DNA from: Paraburkholderia nodosa
GTDB lineage: Bacteria; Pseudomonadota; Gammaproteobacteria; Burkholderiales; Burkholderiaceae
Direction: 5' to 3'
Assembly (NCBI RefSeq): GCF_001718195.1
Contig: NZ_MCNV01000019.1
Location: forward strand, 1 to 64,000
Length of the DNA stretch: 64,000 bases
Under the pieces are notes generated by a model that saw only the letters and a program-made list of their open reading frames with translations, did not search any database and was not told the origin of the DNA. Positions 52,122 through 60,439 of this stretch are shown in pieces. Position numbers and translations under genes: made by a program. Each line of letters opens with the position of its first letter. Positions within the stretch are counted from its first letter, which is position 1.

Positions 52122-52451
52122 ATGAGTGCTCATCCTATCCATGAAGAAGAAAGCCACGGCAGCGTAGGCAGCTACCTGGTTGGTTTCGTCCTGGCGGTGG
52201 TGCTCACGGCCGCTTCGTTCTGGCTCGTGCTGCATGGCGGCTTTTCGCGCGAAACCGCGCTGCTCGGCCTCGCCGTGCTGGCAGTCGTGCAGATCCTGGT
52301 TCACCTCGTGTTCTTCCTGCACATGAACACGTCGTCGGGCCAGCGCTGGAACGTGACGGCATTTGGCTTCACGGTGTTGACGGTCCTGATCGTGGTCGTC
52401 GGCACGCTGTGGGTCATGCACAACGTCAGCATGAACATGATGTCGCGTTAA
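52122..52451 (+). CDS. cyoD: Cytochrome bo3 ubiquinol oxidase subunit IV
   Basis: This 109-residue protein has three membrane helices and the family motif ILVHLVFFLHMNTSSGQRWN. It helps CuB insertion and assembly. It follows cyoC without spacing. No cyoE (haem O synthase) follows, so that gene must lie elsewhere. Confidence 0.94.
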   Translation: MSAHPIHEEESHGSVGSYLVGFVLAVVLTAASFWLVLHGGFSRETALLGLAVLAVVQILVHLVFFLHMNTSSGQRWNVTAFGFTVLTVLIVVVGTLWVMHNVSMNMMSR

Positions 52452-52507
52452 GCGTTCATCGTTGCTGGGCATGCGCTTCGCCCGCTGCGGGTGAAGCGCA
52501 AAAGAAA

Positions 52508-52539
52508 AACGCCGCCAGGCCTTCAGGCCGGCGGCGTTT
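52508..52539. terminator. Bidirectional terminator between cyoD and SGNH hydrolase genes
   Basis: AAACGCCGCC and GGCC pair with GGCC and GGCGGCGTTT around a TTCA loop, with one unpaired A. A T-rich tract follows on the plus strand and TTTTTCTTTT on the minus strand, so it serves both convergent units. Confidence 0.88.
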
Positions 52540-52563
52540 CTATTTTTGCGGCCCGATGTGCGC

Positions 52564-53214
52564 TTATGCGCCGAAGCGCTGACGCACGACTTCCGCGACG
52601 GCTTTGCCGAGCCGGTGGTGTTGCGAGGCTTCGTAGTGAATGCCGTCGGTGGGGCTAACAGTGGCGAATTCGCCGGCGTCGAGAAACGCCGAGCCGTATT
52701 TGACGGCTACGCGCTCATAGAGCGGCGCAAGCAGGCGCGATTTCGCGGCGCCCCCCGTGAAGATATCGCCGAGAAAGCCAATCTCTTCGATCGGCACCGG
52801 CGACATGAGCAGCACATGCGGCGTCGAGCCGCCCGGACCCGCGCGGCACGCGACGAGCGTTTCGAGCAGCACATCGACCGAGTTCGCAATGTCGGTGGGC
52901 GTGACGGAAAAGCGTGTCTTGAGGTCATTGGTGCCGAGCATCAGCGCGACCACATCGATGGGCAACTGGCTTTCGAGGCATGGGCGCAGATAGGCGAGAC
53001 CGTTCTTGTGCCGGCCTTCGATGGGATCGTCGTGAACCGTGGTGCGCGCGGGCAGGCCTTCCTCGATGATCGCCCAGCCCGGCCCCAGCGCCTCGCGCAG
53101 CACGCCGGGCCAGCGGTCGGCGGGGCCGAATCGCTCGGACACACCGGGCACGGTCAGCGGCTTCGTGCCGTGCGTATTGGAATCGCCGTAACAGAGCAGG
53201 GTGCGTGACGTCAT
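52564..53214 (-). CDS. SGNH/GDSL-type hydrolase (arylesterase-like)
   Basis: This 216-residue cytoplasmic esterase has the block I serine in CYGDSNTHG (Ser12), a Gly block near GLPARTT, the Asn block LGTNDLK and the Asp-x-x-His DGIHYEA. The GDSNT start and the GRHKNG-like loop match small arylesterases and rhamnogalacturonan acetylesterase-like proteins. It is divergent from the TetR gene at 53329 and may share its operator at 53291. Confidence 0.85.
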   Translation of the reverse strand: MTSRTLLCYGDSNTHGTKPLTVPGVSERFGPADRWPGVLREALGPGWAIIEEGLPARTTVHDDPIEGRHKNGLAYLRPCLESQLPIDVVALMLGTNDLKTRFSVTPTDIANSVDVLLETLVACRAGPGGSTPHVLLMSPVPIEEIGFLGDIFTGGAAKSRLLAPLYERVAVKYGSAFLDAGEFATVSPTDGIHYEASQHHRLGKAVAEVVRQRFGA

Positions 53215-53290
53215 GGGTTGCCTCTTCCTGGTTACTGGTTAGCTGGTTGCGGGGTGCGATGCAATGCCATTACTCATCGTGGGAGATTAC

Positions 53291-53305
53291 TAGACGACTG
53301 GTCTA
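53291..53305. promoter_or_regulatory. NemR-like operator 1
   Basis: TAGACGACTGGTCTA has 5-base arms TAGAC/GTCTA. With flanks it reads TACTAGACGACYGGTCTAAT, shared with the site at 53995 apart from Y. It lies 24 bases before the TetR start and 77 from the divergent esterase. Confidence 0.75.
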
Positions 53306-53328
53306 ATCGCTCTGTACCATGTCACCTC

Positions 53329-53931
53329 ATGAATGCAGCGGCAGCCGTCGAAGTGCGGCAACACATCCTCGATACCGCCATGCCCATTCTGCTGGGCAAG
53401 GGCTTTTCCGCAGTCGGTCTCAATGAGATCCTCGCGGCCGCCGGTGTGCCTAAAGGGTCGTTCTATCACTATTTCGGCTCGAAGGAAGCGTTCGGCGAAG
53501 CCTTGCTCACGTCGTATTTCGACGAGTATGCGGAGCGTCTCGACGATCTGCTGGTGCGGGCGCCGGGCACTGCGGCCGAGAAGCTGATGCGCTACTGGGA
53601 CGAGTGGCGCCTGATCCAGTGCGCCGACGATCCCGTAGGCAAATGTCTCGCGGTGAAGCTGGGCGCGGAGGTGAGCGACCTTTCCGAGGCGATGCGCGAG
53701 GCGCTGCGTCTTGGCACCGATGCGACGATCTCGCGCATTGCTGCGTGCCTCGAAGCAGGGCGCGTGGATGGCTCGCTCGCAGGTGTAAACGACGCCGCGA
53801 CCATGGCGGTGACGCTCTACGAACTCTGGCTCGGCGCGACGCTGCTCGAGAAGATCCACCGCGACCGCAAGCCGCTCGACGCGGCTATGGCGACCACGCG
53901 CATCCTGTTGAACCTGCCTCCGGGCAACTAA
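53329..53931 (+). CDS. TetR family regulator, NemR-like
   Basis: This 200-residue regulator has the helix-turn-helix at about 10-55 (MPILLGKGFSAVGLNEILAA then GVPKGSFYHYFGSKEAFGEA). That style is typical of the NemR/AcuR group. Cys residues at about 97, 105 and 143 (IQCADDPVGKCLAVK, IAACLEAG) could sense electrophiles as NemR does, which is inference. It probably binds the two near-identical sites at 53291 and 53995 and controls itself and the DJ-1/old-yellow-enzyme genes. The ATG at 53329 has little ribosome-site support. Confidence 0.85.
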   Translation: MNAAAAVEVRQHILDTAMPILLGKGFSAVGLNEILAAAGVPKGSFYHYFGSKEAFGEALLTSYFDEYAERLDDLLVRAPGTAAEKLMRYWDEWRLIQCADDPVGKCLAVKLGAEVSDLSEAMREALRLGTDATISRIAACLEAGRVDGSLAGVNDAATMAVTLYELWLGATLLEKIHRDRKPLDAAMATTRILLNLPPGN

Positions 53932-53994
53932 CCGAACGCGAAGCCGCGGCGGCGTGTGAAGTGCGCGCGATTGTCGCGTTTTGCGCAGAAGTAC

Positions 53995-54009
53995 TAGACG
54001 ACCGGTCTA
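53995..54009. promoter_or_regulatory. NemR-like operator 2
   Basis: TAGACGACCGGTCTA, one base different from operator 1. It lies 70 bases before the DJ-1/PfpI gene, where it should control the detoxification genes. Confidence 0.78.
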
Positions 54010-54079
54010 ATAGAGCATGAAGAGACCGGTTTCCGAAGGGCGTGCGAGCGCCCGAACCTAACGCAAAAAAGGAACGCCG

Positions 54080-54763
54080 ATGAAGGTACTGATCGTTTTG
54101 ACCTCGCACGAGGACCTCGGCAACACGGGCAAGAAGACGGGTTTCTGGCTCGAGGAGTTCGCCGCGCCGTACTACGCGCTGCGCGACGCGGGCGCTGAGC
54201 TCACGCTCGCGTCGCCCAAGGGCGGCCAGCCGCCGCTCGATCCGAAGAGCAGCGATCCCTCTGCGCAGACCGATGCGACACGGCGTTTCGCATCCGATAC
54301 CGCAGCGCAAACGGCGCTAGCCAATACGAAACGTCTCGCCGAGATCGACGCGAGCGCGTTCGACGCCGTCTTCTATCCGGGCGGCCACGGCCCGCTCTGG
54401 GACCTGGCCGAAGATCCGGTTTCGATCGCGCTGATCGAAAAGACGATCGCCGCGGGCAAGCCTGTCGCTGCCGTTTGCCATGCACCGGGCGTGCTGCGTC
54501 ACGTGAAGGGGGCAGACGGCAAGCCGCTCGTGGCCGGCAAGTCGGTCACCGGGTTTTCGAATGACGAAGAAGCCGCCGTGCAGTTGACGGACGTCGTGCC
54601 GTTCCTCGTCGAGGACATGCTGAAGGCCAACGGCGGCCAGTACTCGAAGGCCGCCGACTGGCAGCCGCATGTCGCAACCGACGGCCTGCTCATCACGGGC
54701 CAGAACCCGGCTTCGTCGGAGCCGGTTGCCGAAGCCCTGCTCGCGGCGCTGCGACGCGCTTGA
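54080..54763 (+). CDS. DJ-1/PfpI family protein, glyoxalase III-like
   Basis: This 227-residue protein has the nucleophile elbow AAVCHAPGVL (Cys at about 134), the glutamate in WLEEFAAPYY, and an HSP31-type layout (GGHGPLWDLAEDP). Members turn methylglyoxal into lactate or repair glycated molecules. GGAACGCCG precedes the start. Control by a NemR-like site supports a role in detoxifying reactive carbonyls. Confidence 0.85.
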   Translation: MKVLIVLTSHEDLGNTGKKTGFWLEEFAAPYYALRDAGAELTLASPKGGQPPLDPKSSDPSAQTDATRRFASDTAAQTALANTKRLAEIDASAFDAVFYPGGHGPLWDLAEDPVSIALIEKTIAAGKPVAAVCHAPGVLRHVKGADGKPLVAGKSVTGFSNDEEAAVQLTDVVPFLVEDMLKANGGQYSKAADWQPHVATDGLLITGQNPASSEPVAEALLAALRRA

Positions 54764-54944
54764 TGTTGCGCGAACGCGCGCGTCTTTGGCGAGCGCGTTC
54801 GCTTCCCTCGATTTCCTTTCGGCAACGCTGCGAGGCGCGCTCGCAGCGCGTGCGCGGCTGCGCGTTGCCGCAAGGAAATCGCGTTTTTGCCAACCGGCGC
54901 AGGTGCCGCGCGACGCGCGACCCGTGCCAAGAAAGGAGCTGTAG

Positions 54945-56042
54945 ATGTCCGCATTGTTCGAACCGTTCAAGCTCAAGGGCGTGTCCCTGCGCAACCGCAT
55001 CGCCGTGCCGCCGATGTGCCAGTACATGGCCGTCGATGGCGTGATCAACGACTGGCACCACGTCCACTACGCGCAAATCGCGCGCGGCGGCGCGGGTCTC
55101 GTGATCGTCGAGGCGACGGCGGTTTCGCCCGAAGGCCGCATCACGCCGGGCTGCACGGGCCTGTGGAACGACGCGCAGACGGAGGCGTTCAAGCCCACCG
55201 TCGCGGCGATCAAGGCAGCGGGCGCCGTGCCCGGCATCCAGATTGCGCACGCGGGGCGCAAAGCGAGCGCGAACCGCCCGTGGGAAGGCGACGACCACAT
55301 CGCCGAAGGCGACGCGCGCGGCTGGCAGACCATCGCGCCCTCGGCAACGGCGTTCGGCGCGCATCTGCCGAAGGTGCCGATGGCGATGACGATCGACGAC
55401 ATCGCGCGCGTGCGCGAGGACTTCGTGGCCGCGGCGAAGCGCGCGCTCGAAGCCGGCTTCGAATGGCTCGAACTGCACTTTGCGCACGGCTATCTCGGCC
55501 AGAGCTTTTTCTCGACGCATTCGAACCAGCGCGACGATATCTATGGCGGCAGCCTCGAGAACCGCAGCCGTTTCCTGCTGGAAACGCTGGCCGCGGTGCG
55601 CAAGGTCTGGCCGGAGCATCTGCCGCTGACGGCGCGCTTTGGCGTGATCGAGTACGATGGCCGCGACGAGGAGACGCTCGCCGAATCGATCGAACTGGCC
55701 AAGGGCCTCAAGCGCGAAGGCCTCGACATGCTGGGTGTGAGCGTCGGTTTCTCGACGCCCGCCGCGCAGATTCCGTGGGCGCCCGCGTTCCTTGCGCCGA
55801 TCGCACAAAAGGTGCGTCGCGCAAGCGGTCTGCCGGTGTCGTCGGCATGGGGGATCGGCACGCCGGAACTGGCCGAGCGCTCGGTGGCGAAGGAGCAACT
55901 CGATATCGTGATGGTCGGGCGCGCGCATCTCGCGAATCCGCACTGGCCGTATTTCGCGGCTCAGGAACTGGGTGTCGAACGCGCCGCATGGACCTTGCCG
56001 GCGCCTTACGCGCACTGGCTCGAGCGCTACAAGGTCGGCTGA
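54945..56042 (+). CDS. Old yellow enzyme, XenA/YqjM-like ene-reductase
   Basis: This 365-residue FMN oxidoreductase of the OYE family has the regulatory cysteine in VPPMCQYMAVDG (Cys25), substrate-binding histidines in IQIAHAGRKAS, and HFAHGYLGQSFFS. The GxxSLENRSRF and MVGRAHLANPHWP segments bind FMN. Such enzymes reduce double bonds of alpha,beta-unsaturated carbonyls and nitro compounds with NAD(P)H. It lies 181 bases after the DJ-1 gene with AAGGAGC before the ATG, and is probably in the same unit. Confidence 0.9.
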   Translation: MSALFEPFKLKGVSLRNRIAVPPMCQYMAVDGVINDWHHVHYAQIARGGAGLVIVEATAVSPEGRITPGCTGLWNDAQTEAFKPTVAAIKAAGAVPGIQIAHAGRKASANRPWEGDDHIAEGDARGWQTIAPSATAFGAHLPKVPMAMTIDDIARVREDFVAAAKRALEAGFEWLELHFAHGYLGQSFFSTHSNQRDDIYGGSLENRSRFLLETLAAVRKVWPEHLPLTARFGVIEYDGRDEETLAESIELAKGLKREGLDMLGVSVGFSTPAAQIPWAPAFLAPIAQKVRRASGLPVSSAWGIGTPELAERSVAKEQLDIVMVGRAHLANPHWPYFAAQELGVERAAWTLPAPYAHWLERYKVG

Positions 56043-56084
56043 AATGTGCCGACCGGTTCAACCGTTGACGATGAGGGAATACCG

Positions 56085-56384
56085 ATGACCGTCTATCTAT
56101 TCGCGAGCATTACGCCCAAGCCCGAGCATGTCGCCGAAGTGGAGACGCTGATGCGCGACATGGTCTCGCACACGCGCAAGGAGCCGGGCAACTTGCGCTA
56201 CGACCTGCTGCGCCGCGCCGATGGCGCACCGGGCTTTTACCTTTACGAGACCTATGTCGACGAGGCCGCGGTGCAGGCGCATCGCGATAGCGCGCATTTC
56301 GTGGCGTACCGCGCGAAGATCGGTGCGTGGGTGACGGAGCCGCCCGAAGTGAAGCTGCTGAAGGGCGTGGACGTCGCGGACTGA
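56085..56384 (+). CDS. Antibiotic biosynthesis monooxygenase (ABM/YgiN-like) domain protein
   Basis: This 99-residue protein is a single ferredoxin-like ABM domain: VYLFASITPKPEHVAEVETL, then EPGNLRYDLLRR and FYLYETYVDEAAVQAHRDSA. YgiN-type members oxidise quinols without cofactor. GAGGGA precedes the ATG at 56085. It follows the old yellow enzyme by 42 bases and probably completes the stress operon. A terminator hairpin follows. Confidence 0.85.
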   Translation: MTVYLFASITPKPEHVAEVETLMRDMVSHTRKEPGNLRYDLLRRADGAPGFYLYETYVDEAAVQAHRDSAHFVAYRAKIGAWVTEPPEVKLLKGVDVAD

Positions 56385-56422
56385 GGCCGCGCTTCTTGCC
56401 GCAATCGTTGCGGCGATCCATT

Positions 56423-56462
56423 AACGCGCCGGATATCGCTTCGCAGCGGTGTCCGGCGCGTT
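56423..56462. terminator. Hairpin between convergent ABM and alcohol dehydrogenase genes
   Basis: AACGCGCCGGA (56423-56433) and TCCGGCGCGTT (56452-56462) form a perfect 11-base stem with an 18-base loop; TTTCTC follows. Likely two-way terminator. Confidence 0.65.
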
Positions 56463-56486
56463 TCTCATTGAGCGGCCGCGCGCCGC

Positions 56487-57515
56487 CTAGCCCGCCATAT
56501 CGAGCACGACGCGGCCTTCGATCGCGCCGCGCTCCATGCGCGCGAACACGTCGTTGATGTTCTCCAGTTTTTCCGTGGAGACGGTCGCCTTGACCTTGCC
56601 TTCCTGCGCGAACATCAGCGACTCTTCGAGATCGAGCCGTGTGCCGACGATCGAGCCGCGCACCGTCACGCCGCCCAGCACCATGTCGAAGATCGGCAGC
56701 GGAAAGTCACCGGGCGGCAGGCCGTTCAGCGACACCGTGCCGCCCCGGCGCACCATGCCAAGCGCCTGCGAAAACGCAACGGGCGAGACCGCGGTCACGA
56801 GCACGCCGTGCGCGCCGCCAATCTCCTTCTTCAGATACGCCGCGGGGTCGGTGGTTTTCGCGTTGACCGTCACGGTCGCGCCGAGGCGTTTCGCCAGTTC
56901 GAGTTTCGTATCGTCGACATCGACGGCTGCGACGTTGAGCCCCATCGCGCGCGCGTATTGCACGGCCATGTGGCCGAGGCCGCCCACGCCGGAAATCACG
57001 ACCCAGTTGCCGGGGCGCGTGTCGGTGACTTTCAGGCCCTTGTAGACCGTCACGCCGGCGCAGAGCACGGGTGCGATTTCGATGAAGTCGATATTTTTCG
57101 GCAGCAGGCCAACGTAATTCGCGTCGGCCTTGGCGTACTGCGCGAAGCCGCCATTGACCGAATAACCGGTGTTCTGCTGCTGCTCGCAAAGCGTTTCCCA
57201 ACCGCCGAGGCAATGTTCGCAATGGCCGCATGCCGAGTAGAGCCACGGAATGCCCACGCGATCGCCTTCCTTCACGTGCGTGACGCCCGCGCCCACACCC
57301 ACCACATAGCCGACGCCCTCGTGACCGGGAATGAACGGCGGCTGCGGCTTCACGGGCCAGTCGCCGTGCGCGGCGTGCAGGTCCGTGTGGCACACGCCGC
57401 AGGCTTCGATTTTCACCAGCAGCTCGCCTGGCCCCGGCGTGGGGACGGTCACTTCCTCCAGCACGAGGGGTTTGCCAAATGCGCGGACTACCGCGGCTTG
57501 CATCGTCTTGCTCAT
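56487..57515 (-). CDS. adhP: Zinc-dependent alcohol dehydrogenase (AdhP-like)
   Basis: This 342-residue enzyme has catalytic zinc ligands Cys42-His43 (GVCHTDLH) and His65-Glu66 (GHEGVG). The structural zinc cysteines are 96, 99, 102 and 110 (CGHCEHCLGGWETLC). The NAD site is SGVGGLGHMAVQYA. It matches the propanol-preferring AdhP group. The ATG at 57515 has AGGAG upstream. It oxidises small alcohols or reduces aldehydes in the cytoplasm. It is convergent with the electrophile genes, and a functional link is possible but not shown. Confidence 0.9.
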   Translation of the reverse strand: MSKTMQAAVVRAFGKPLVLEEVTVPTPGPGELLVKIEACGVCHTDLHAAHGDWPVKPQPPFIPGHEGVGYVVGVGAGVTHVKEGDRVGIPWLYSACGHCEHCLGGWETLCEQQQNTGYSVNGGFAQYAKADANYVGLLPKNIDFIEIAPVLCAGVTVYKGLKVTDTRPGNWVVISGVGGLGHMAVQYARAMGLNVAAVDVDDTKLELAKRLGATVTVNAKTTDPAAYLKKEIGGAHGVLVTAVSPVAFSQALGMVRRGGTVSLNGLPPGDFPLPIFDMVLGGVTVRGSIVGTRLDLEESLMFAQEGKVKATVSTEKLENINDVFARMERGAIEGRVVLDMAG

Positions 57516-57742
57516 CGTCGGGCTCCTGTCGAAGCTGAGTGGCGGCGCGCGGCCGGATGCGTTGCGCATCGCGGTGTCGCCGCACGTCCGCCTGCCTTTC
57601 GAGTTTGAAGGAAAGGATTGTCGTGTGCGATGAACTTGCTCAATAGTCGGTAGTAGAACGGCTGTGAAGGTTTCGAAAGAAACTGCCGTTAATATTGAAT
57701 AAGGTTTGGTAACGACTTCGTTGCACGAATTCAGTGAGCCCG

Positions 57743-60097
57743 ATGCAGAACGACTCCCTTTACGAGCGCGCCAGTGAGCGCCATTTCGCCGGCGACCTGC
57801 CGCGCGCGCGTCAGTTGTACACGCAATTGCTCGAAGCCGACGCAGCGCACGCGGGCGCGATGTTTCGCCTCGGCGTGATTGGTCTACAGGAAGGCGCGCC
57901 GGCCGATGCGATCGGCTGGCTGCAGCGCGCGCTCGCCATCGAGCCCGGTCAGCGGCGCTATCGCGAAGGCCTGGGGCAGGCCTATGCCATGGCCGCGCGC
58001 CACGCCGAAGCGGCGCAGATCTATCGCGGTCTGCTGGCGGACGACGCGTCGTCGGCCGATCTCTGGTGCGGGCTCGGCGCGGCGCTGCAGGCGCAGGGTG
58101 CGCTGGCGGAAGCGGTGGAGGCGTGGCGCGCGGCACTGGAGCGCGAGGCGAACCGGGCCGACGCCTGGAACAATCTCGGCAATTGTCTGCGTCTGCTGGG
58201 CGATTCCGGCGAGGCTCAGGCCGCTTACCGTCGAGCGCTCGCCTTGCAGCCGGGCGATGTCAACGCATTGACGAACCTCGGCACGCTGCTGCAGGAAGCG
58301 GGGCAGGACGAGGAGGCGCTCGAAAGCTTGCGCGCCGCGTTGGCGGCTGCGCCGGAAACCGCCGTCGCGATGATCAACCTCGGCGTGCTGCTGACGCGTC
58401 TTGAGCGTCTGGACGAGGCATTGCCCCTGCTCGAACGCGCGGTGGCCATCGAACCGCATATGGCGCATGCGGCCTACAACTATGGCGTCGCGCTGCAGGC
58501 GCGCGGCCGTTTGCGTGAGGCCGAAGCGCAATATCGCCGCGCGCTGGCGCTTGACGCGGCGCATGCGGAAGCGGCGAACAACCTTGGGAATGTCTGCCGC
58601 GATCTCGGCGATTACCCGGCTGCACGCGAAGCGTACGAAACGGCTATCCGCGCCCGGCCGGATTTCGTCGACGCGTTCAACAACGCCGCCAACCTGATGC
58701 GCACGCTCGGCAGCCTCGACGAGGCGCAAGCGCTCTTGCGCCAGGCGCTCGACCTCGATCCGTCGCGCTCGGCCACGCTCAACAATCTGGGCAACGTGCT
58801 CAAGGACTGCGGGGACCTGGGCGAAGGCATCGAATGCTTTCGCCGGGCCGTGGCGAGCGAACCCGGCAACCTCATCGCGCACAGCAATCTTCTGTACGCG
58901 TTGTCGTTCCAGGCCGAAGACCCGCAGGTGATTCTCGACGAGGCGAGACGCTGGTCCGCGCAGCACGAAGCGCCGCTCGGCGTGCAACGCACGCGGGCGG
59001 CTGTCGAACCCGCGGCGGGAAGGCGCTTGCGCATCGGTTACGTATCGGGCGATTTTCGTGAGCATTGCCAGGCATTGTTCATGACGCCGCTATTTGCCCA
59101 CCACGACCGCACGCGCTTCGAAATTCACGCATATTCGAGCGTGGTCAGGCCCGATGCGACGACCGCACGTCTCGCCGCGCACGTAGACGAGTGGCACGAC
59201 GTGCGCACGTTGAGCGACGCGGCGCTGGCGGACCAGATCCGTGCGGACGGCATCGATATCCTGGTCGATCTCACGATGCACATGTCCAATGGCCGGCCTC
59301 TGCTGTTCGCTCGCAAGCCGGCACCGGTGCAGGTCGCCTGGCTCGCTTATCCCGGTACGACCGGCATCGGCGCGATGGACTGGCGGCTCACCGATCCGTG
59401 GCTCGATCCGCCTGCACACGATCGCCACTACAGCGAAAAGTCGTGGCGTCTGCCGCACACGTTCTGGTGTTATGACCCGCTTGCTTCGGAGCCCGAAGTG
59501 AATGCGCTGCCGGCATCGAGCGCGGGATACGTCACGTTCGGCAGCCTGAACAACCCGTGCAAGCTCACCGATACGACGCTGAACCTGTGGGCCCGTGTAT
59601 TCGCGCGCTTGCCTGCGGCGCGCCTCGTGCTCATGGCCGCCGAGGGCGAAGCGAGGCGCGGCCTCGTACAGCGGCTTGCGCGGGCAGGCATCGCCCCGGC
59701 GCGCGTGCGCTTCCTGCCGTTCCGGCCGCGCACGGATTATCTGCGCAGTTATCACGAGGTCGATCTCGGGCTCGACACGTTGCCGTACAACGGCCACACC
59801 ACCTCGCTCGACGCGCTGTGGATGGGGGTGCCCGTCGTCACACGCATCGGGCCGACCGTGGCTGGGCGCGCGGGCTTGAGCCAGCTCGCGAACCTCGGTC
59901 TTACCGAATTGGCCGCCGATTCCGACGAGGCATTCGTGGAGACGGCGGTGAGTCTCGCGAACGACTTGCCGCGCCTCGCGAATCTGCGCGCGACGCTGCG
60001 CGAACGCATGGTGCACTCGCCGCTCATGGACGGAGAGCGGTTTGCGCGCGGCGTCGAAGCGGCGTACGACGCCATGTGGCGCGCTGCAGCGCAATAG
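57743..60097 (+). CDS. TPR-containing O-GlcNAc transferase-like protein (SPINDLY type)
   Basis: This protein of about 784 residues has around eleven tetratricopeptide repeats (about 1-400, such as AEAANNLGNVCRDLGDYPAA). A GT41 catalytic region (about 415-775) follows. It includes LRIGYVSGDFREHCQALFM, VQVAWLAYPGTTGIGAMDW, YVTFGSLNNPCKLTD and TLPYNGHTTSLDALWMGVPV. The last two are the nucleotide-sugar site. Members glycosylate Ser/Thr or modify adhesins and flagellin. The start is uncertain: ATG 57743 or GTG 57734. No target gene is adjacent; a prophage begins right behind it. Confidence 0.87.
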   Translation: MQNDSLYERASERHFAGDLPRARQLYTQLLEADAAHAGAMFRLGVIGLQEGAPADAIGWLQRALAIEPGQRRYREGLGQAYAMAARHAEAAQIYRGLLADDASSADLWCGLGAALQAQGALAEAVEAWRAALEREANRADAWNNLGNCLRLLGDSGEAQAAYRRALALQPGDVNALTNLGTLLQEAGQDEEALESLRAALAAAPETAVAMINLGVLLTRLERLDEALPLLERAVAIEPHMAHAAYNYGVALQARGRLREAEAQYRRALALDAAHAEAANNLGNVCRDLGDYPAAREAYETAIRARPDFVDAFNNAANLMRTLGSLDEAQALLRQALDLDPSRSATLNNLGNVLKDCGDLGEGIECFRRAVASEPGNLIAHSNLLYALSFQAEDPQVILDEARRWSAQHEAPLGVQRTRAAVEPAAGRRLRIGYVSGDFREHCQALFMTPLFAHHDRTRFEIHAYSSVVRPDATTARLAAHVDEWHDVRTLSDAALADQIRADGIDILVDLTMHMSNGRPLLFARKPAPVQVAWLAYPGTTGIGAMDWRLTDPWLDPPAHDRHYSEKSWRLPHTFWCYDPLASEPEVNALPASSAGYVTFGSLNNPCKLTDTTLNLWARVFARLPAARLVLMAAEGEARRGLVQRLARAGIAPARVRFLPFRPRTDYLRSYHEVDLGLDTLPYNGHTTSLDALWMGVPVVTRIGPTVAGRAGLSQLANLGLTELAADSDEAFVETAVSLANDLPRLANLRATLRERMVHSPLMDGERFARGVEAAYDAMWRAAAQ

Positions 60098-60433
60098 GGC
60101 CATCTGGCGCGTAAATACGGGCAACTGGCGGCCGAGACCCAGCCGAACGGCCATCCAGCGTGCTGTATAAATATACAGTAGAATCCTAGCCTGACAGCCA
60201 GGGCCGCGCGCCGATTCCCCGCGCGCGCCGCGCTGCAAGTTGCCGGGCCGCGCCGCGTATTTGCCCCATTTCGCGCGCCGTCCGGCCCCACGCGTGTGAT
60301 CCAGCCGGAATGCCAGCGCAAGTGAGCGAAAACCGATCCATCCGAATCCGATGGATGGGAATCACGCAACGCGTTGATTGACAACGGATTTAAGCGGCTG
60401 ATCCAAAATAAATCCAATATCGATCCAAAATAA
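60098..60433. other. Prophage boundary region
   Basis: 336 bases between the OGT-like gene and the integrase stop. It contains a perfect LexA box, a stretch without genes, and 12-base direct repeats next to the integrase. The attachment site should lie here. No tRNA gene was found. Confidence 0.5.
60163..60178. promoter_or_regulatory. LexA (SOS) box
   Basis: CTGTATAAATATACAG is an exact CTGT-N8-ACAG box with an AT-rich centre, one base off the ideal CTGTATATATATACAG. No SOS gene follows on the plus strand within the window; the integrase end comes instead. Confidence 0.75.
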
Positions 60434-60439
60434 TCAGCC
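60396..60439. repeat. Direct repeats next to the integrase gene (possible arm sites)
   Basis: GATCCAAAATAA occurs at 60400-60411 and 60422-60433 (22 bases apart), with a shorter AATCCAA between. The set is framed by the inverted pair GGCTGAT (60396-60402) and ATCAGCC (60433-60439). Such repeats near an integrase are often its arm-binding sites. Confidence 0.5.
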
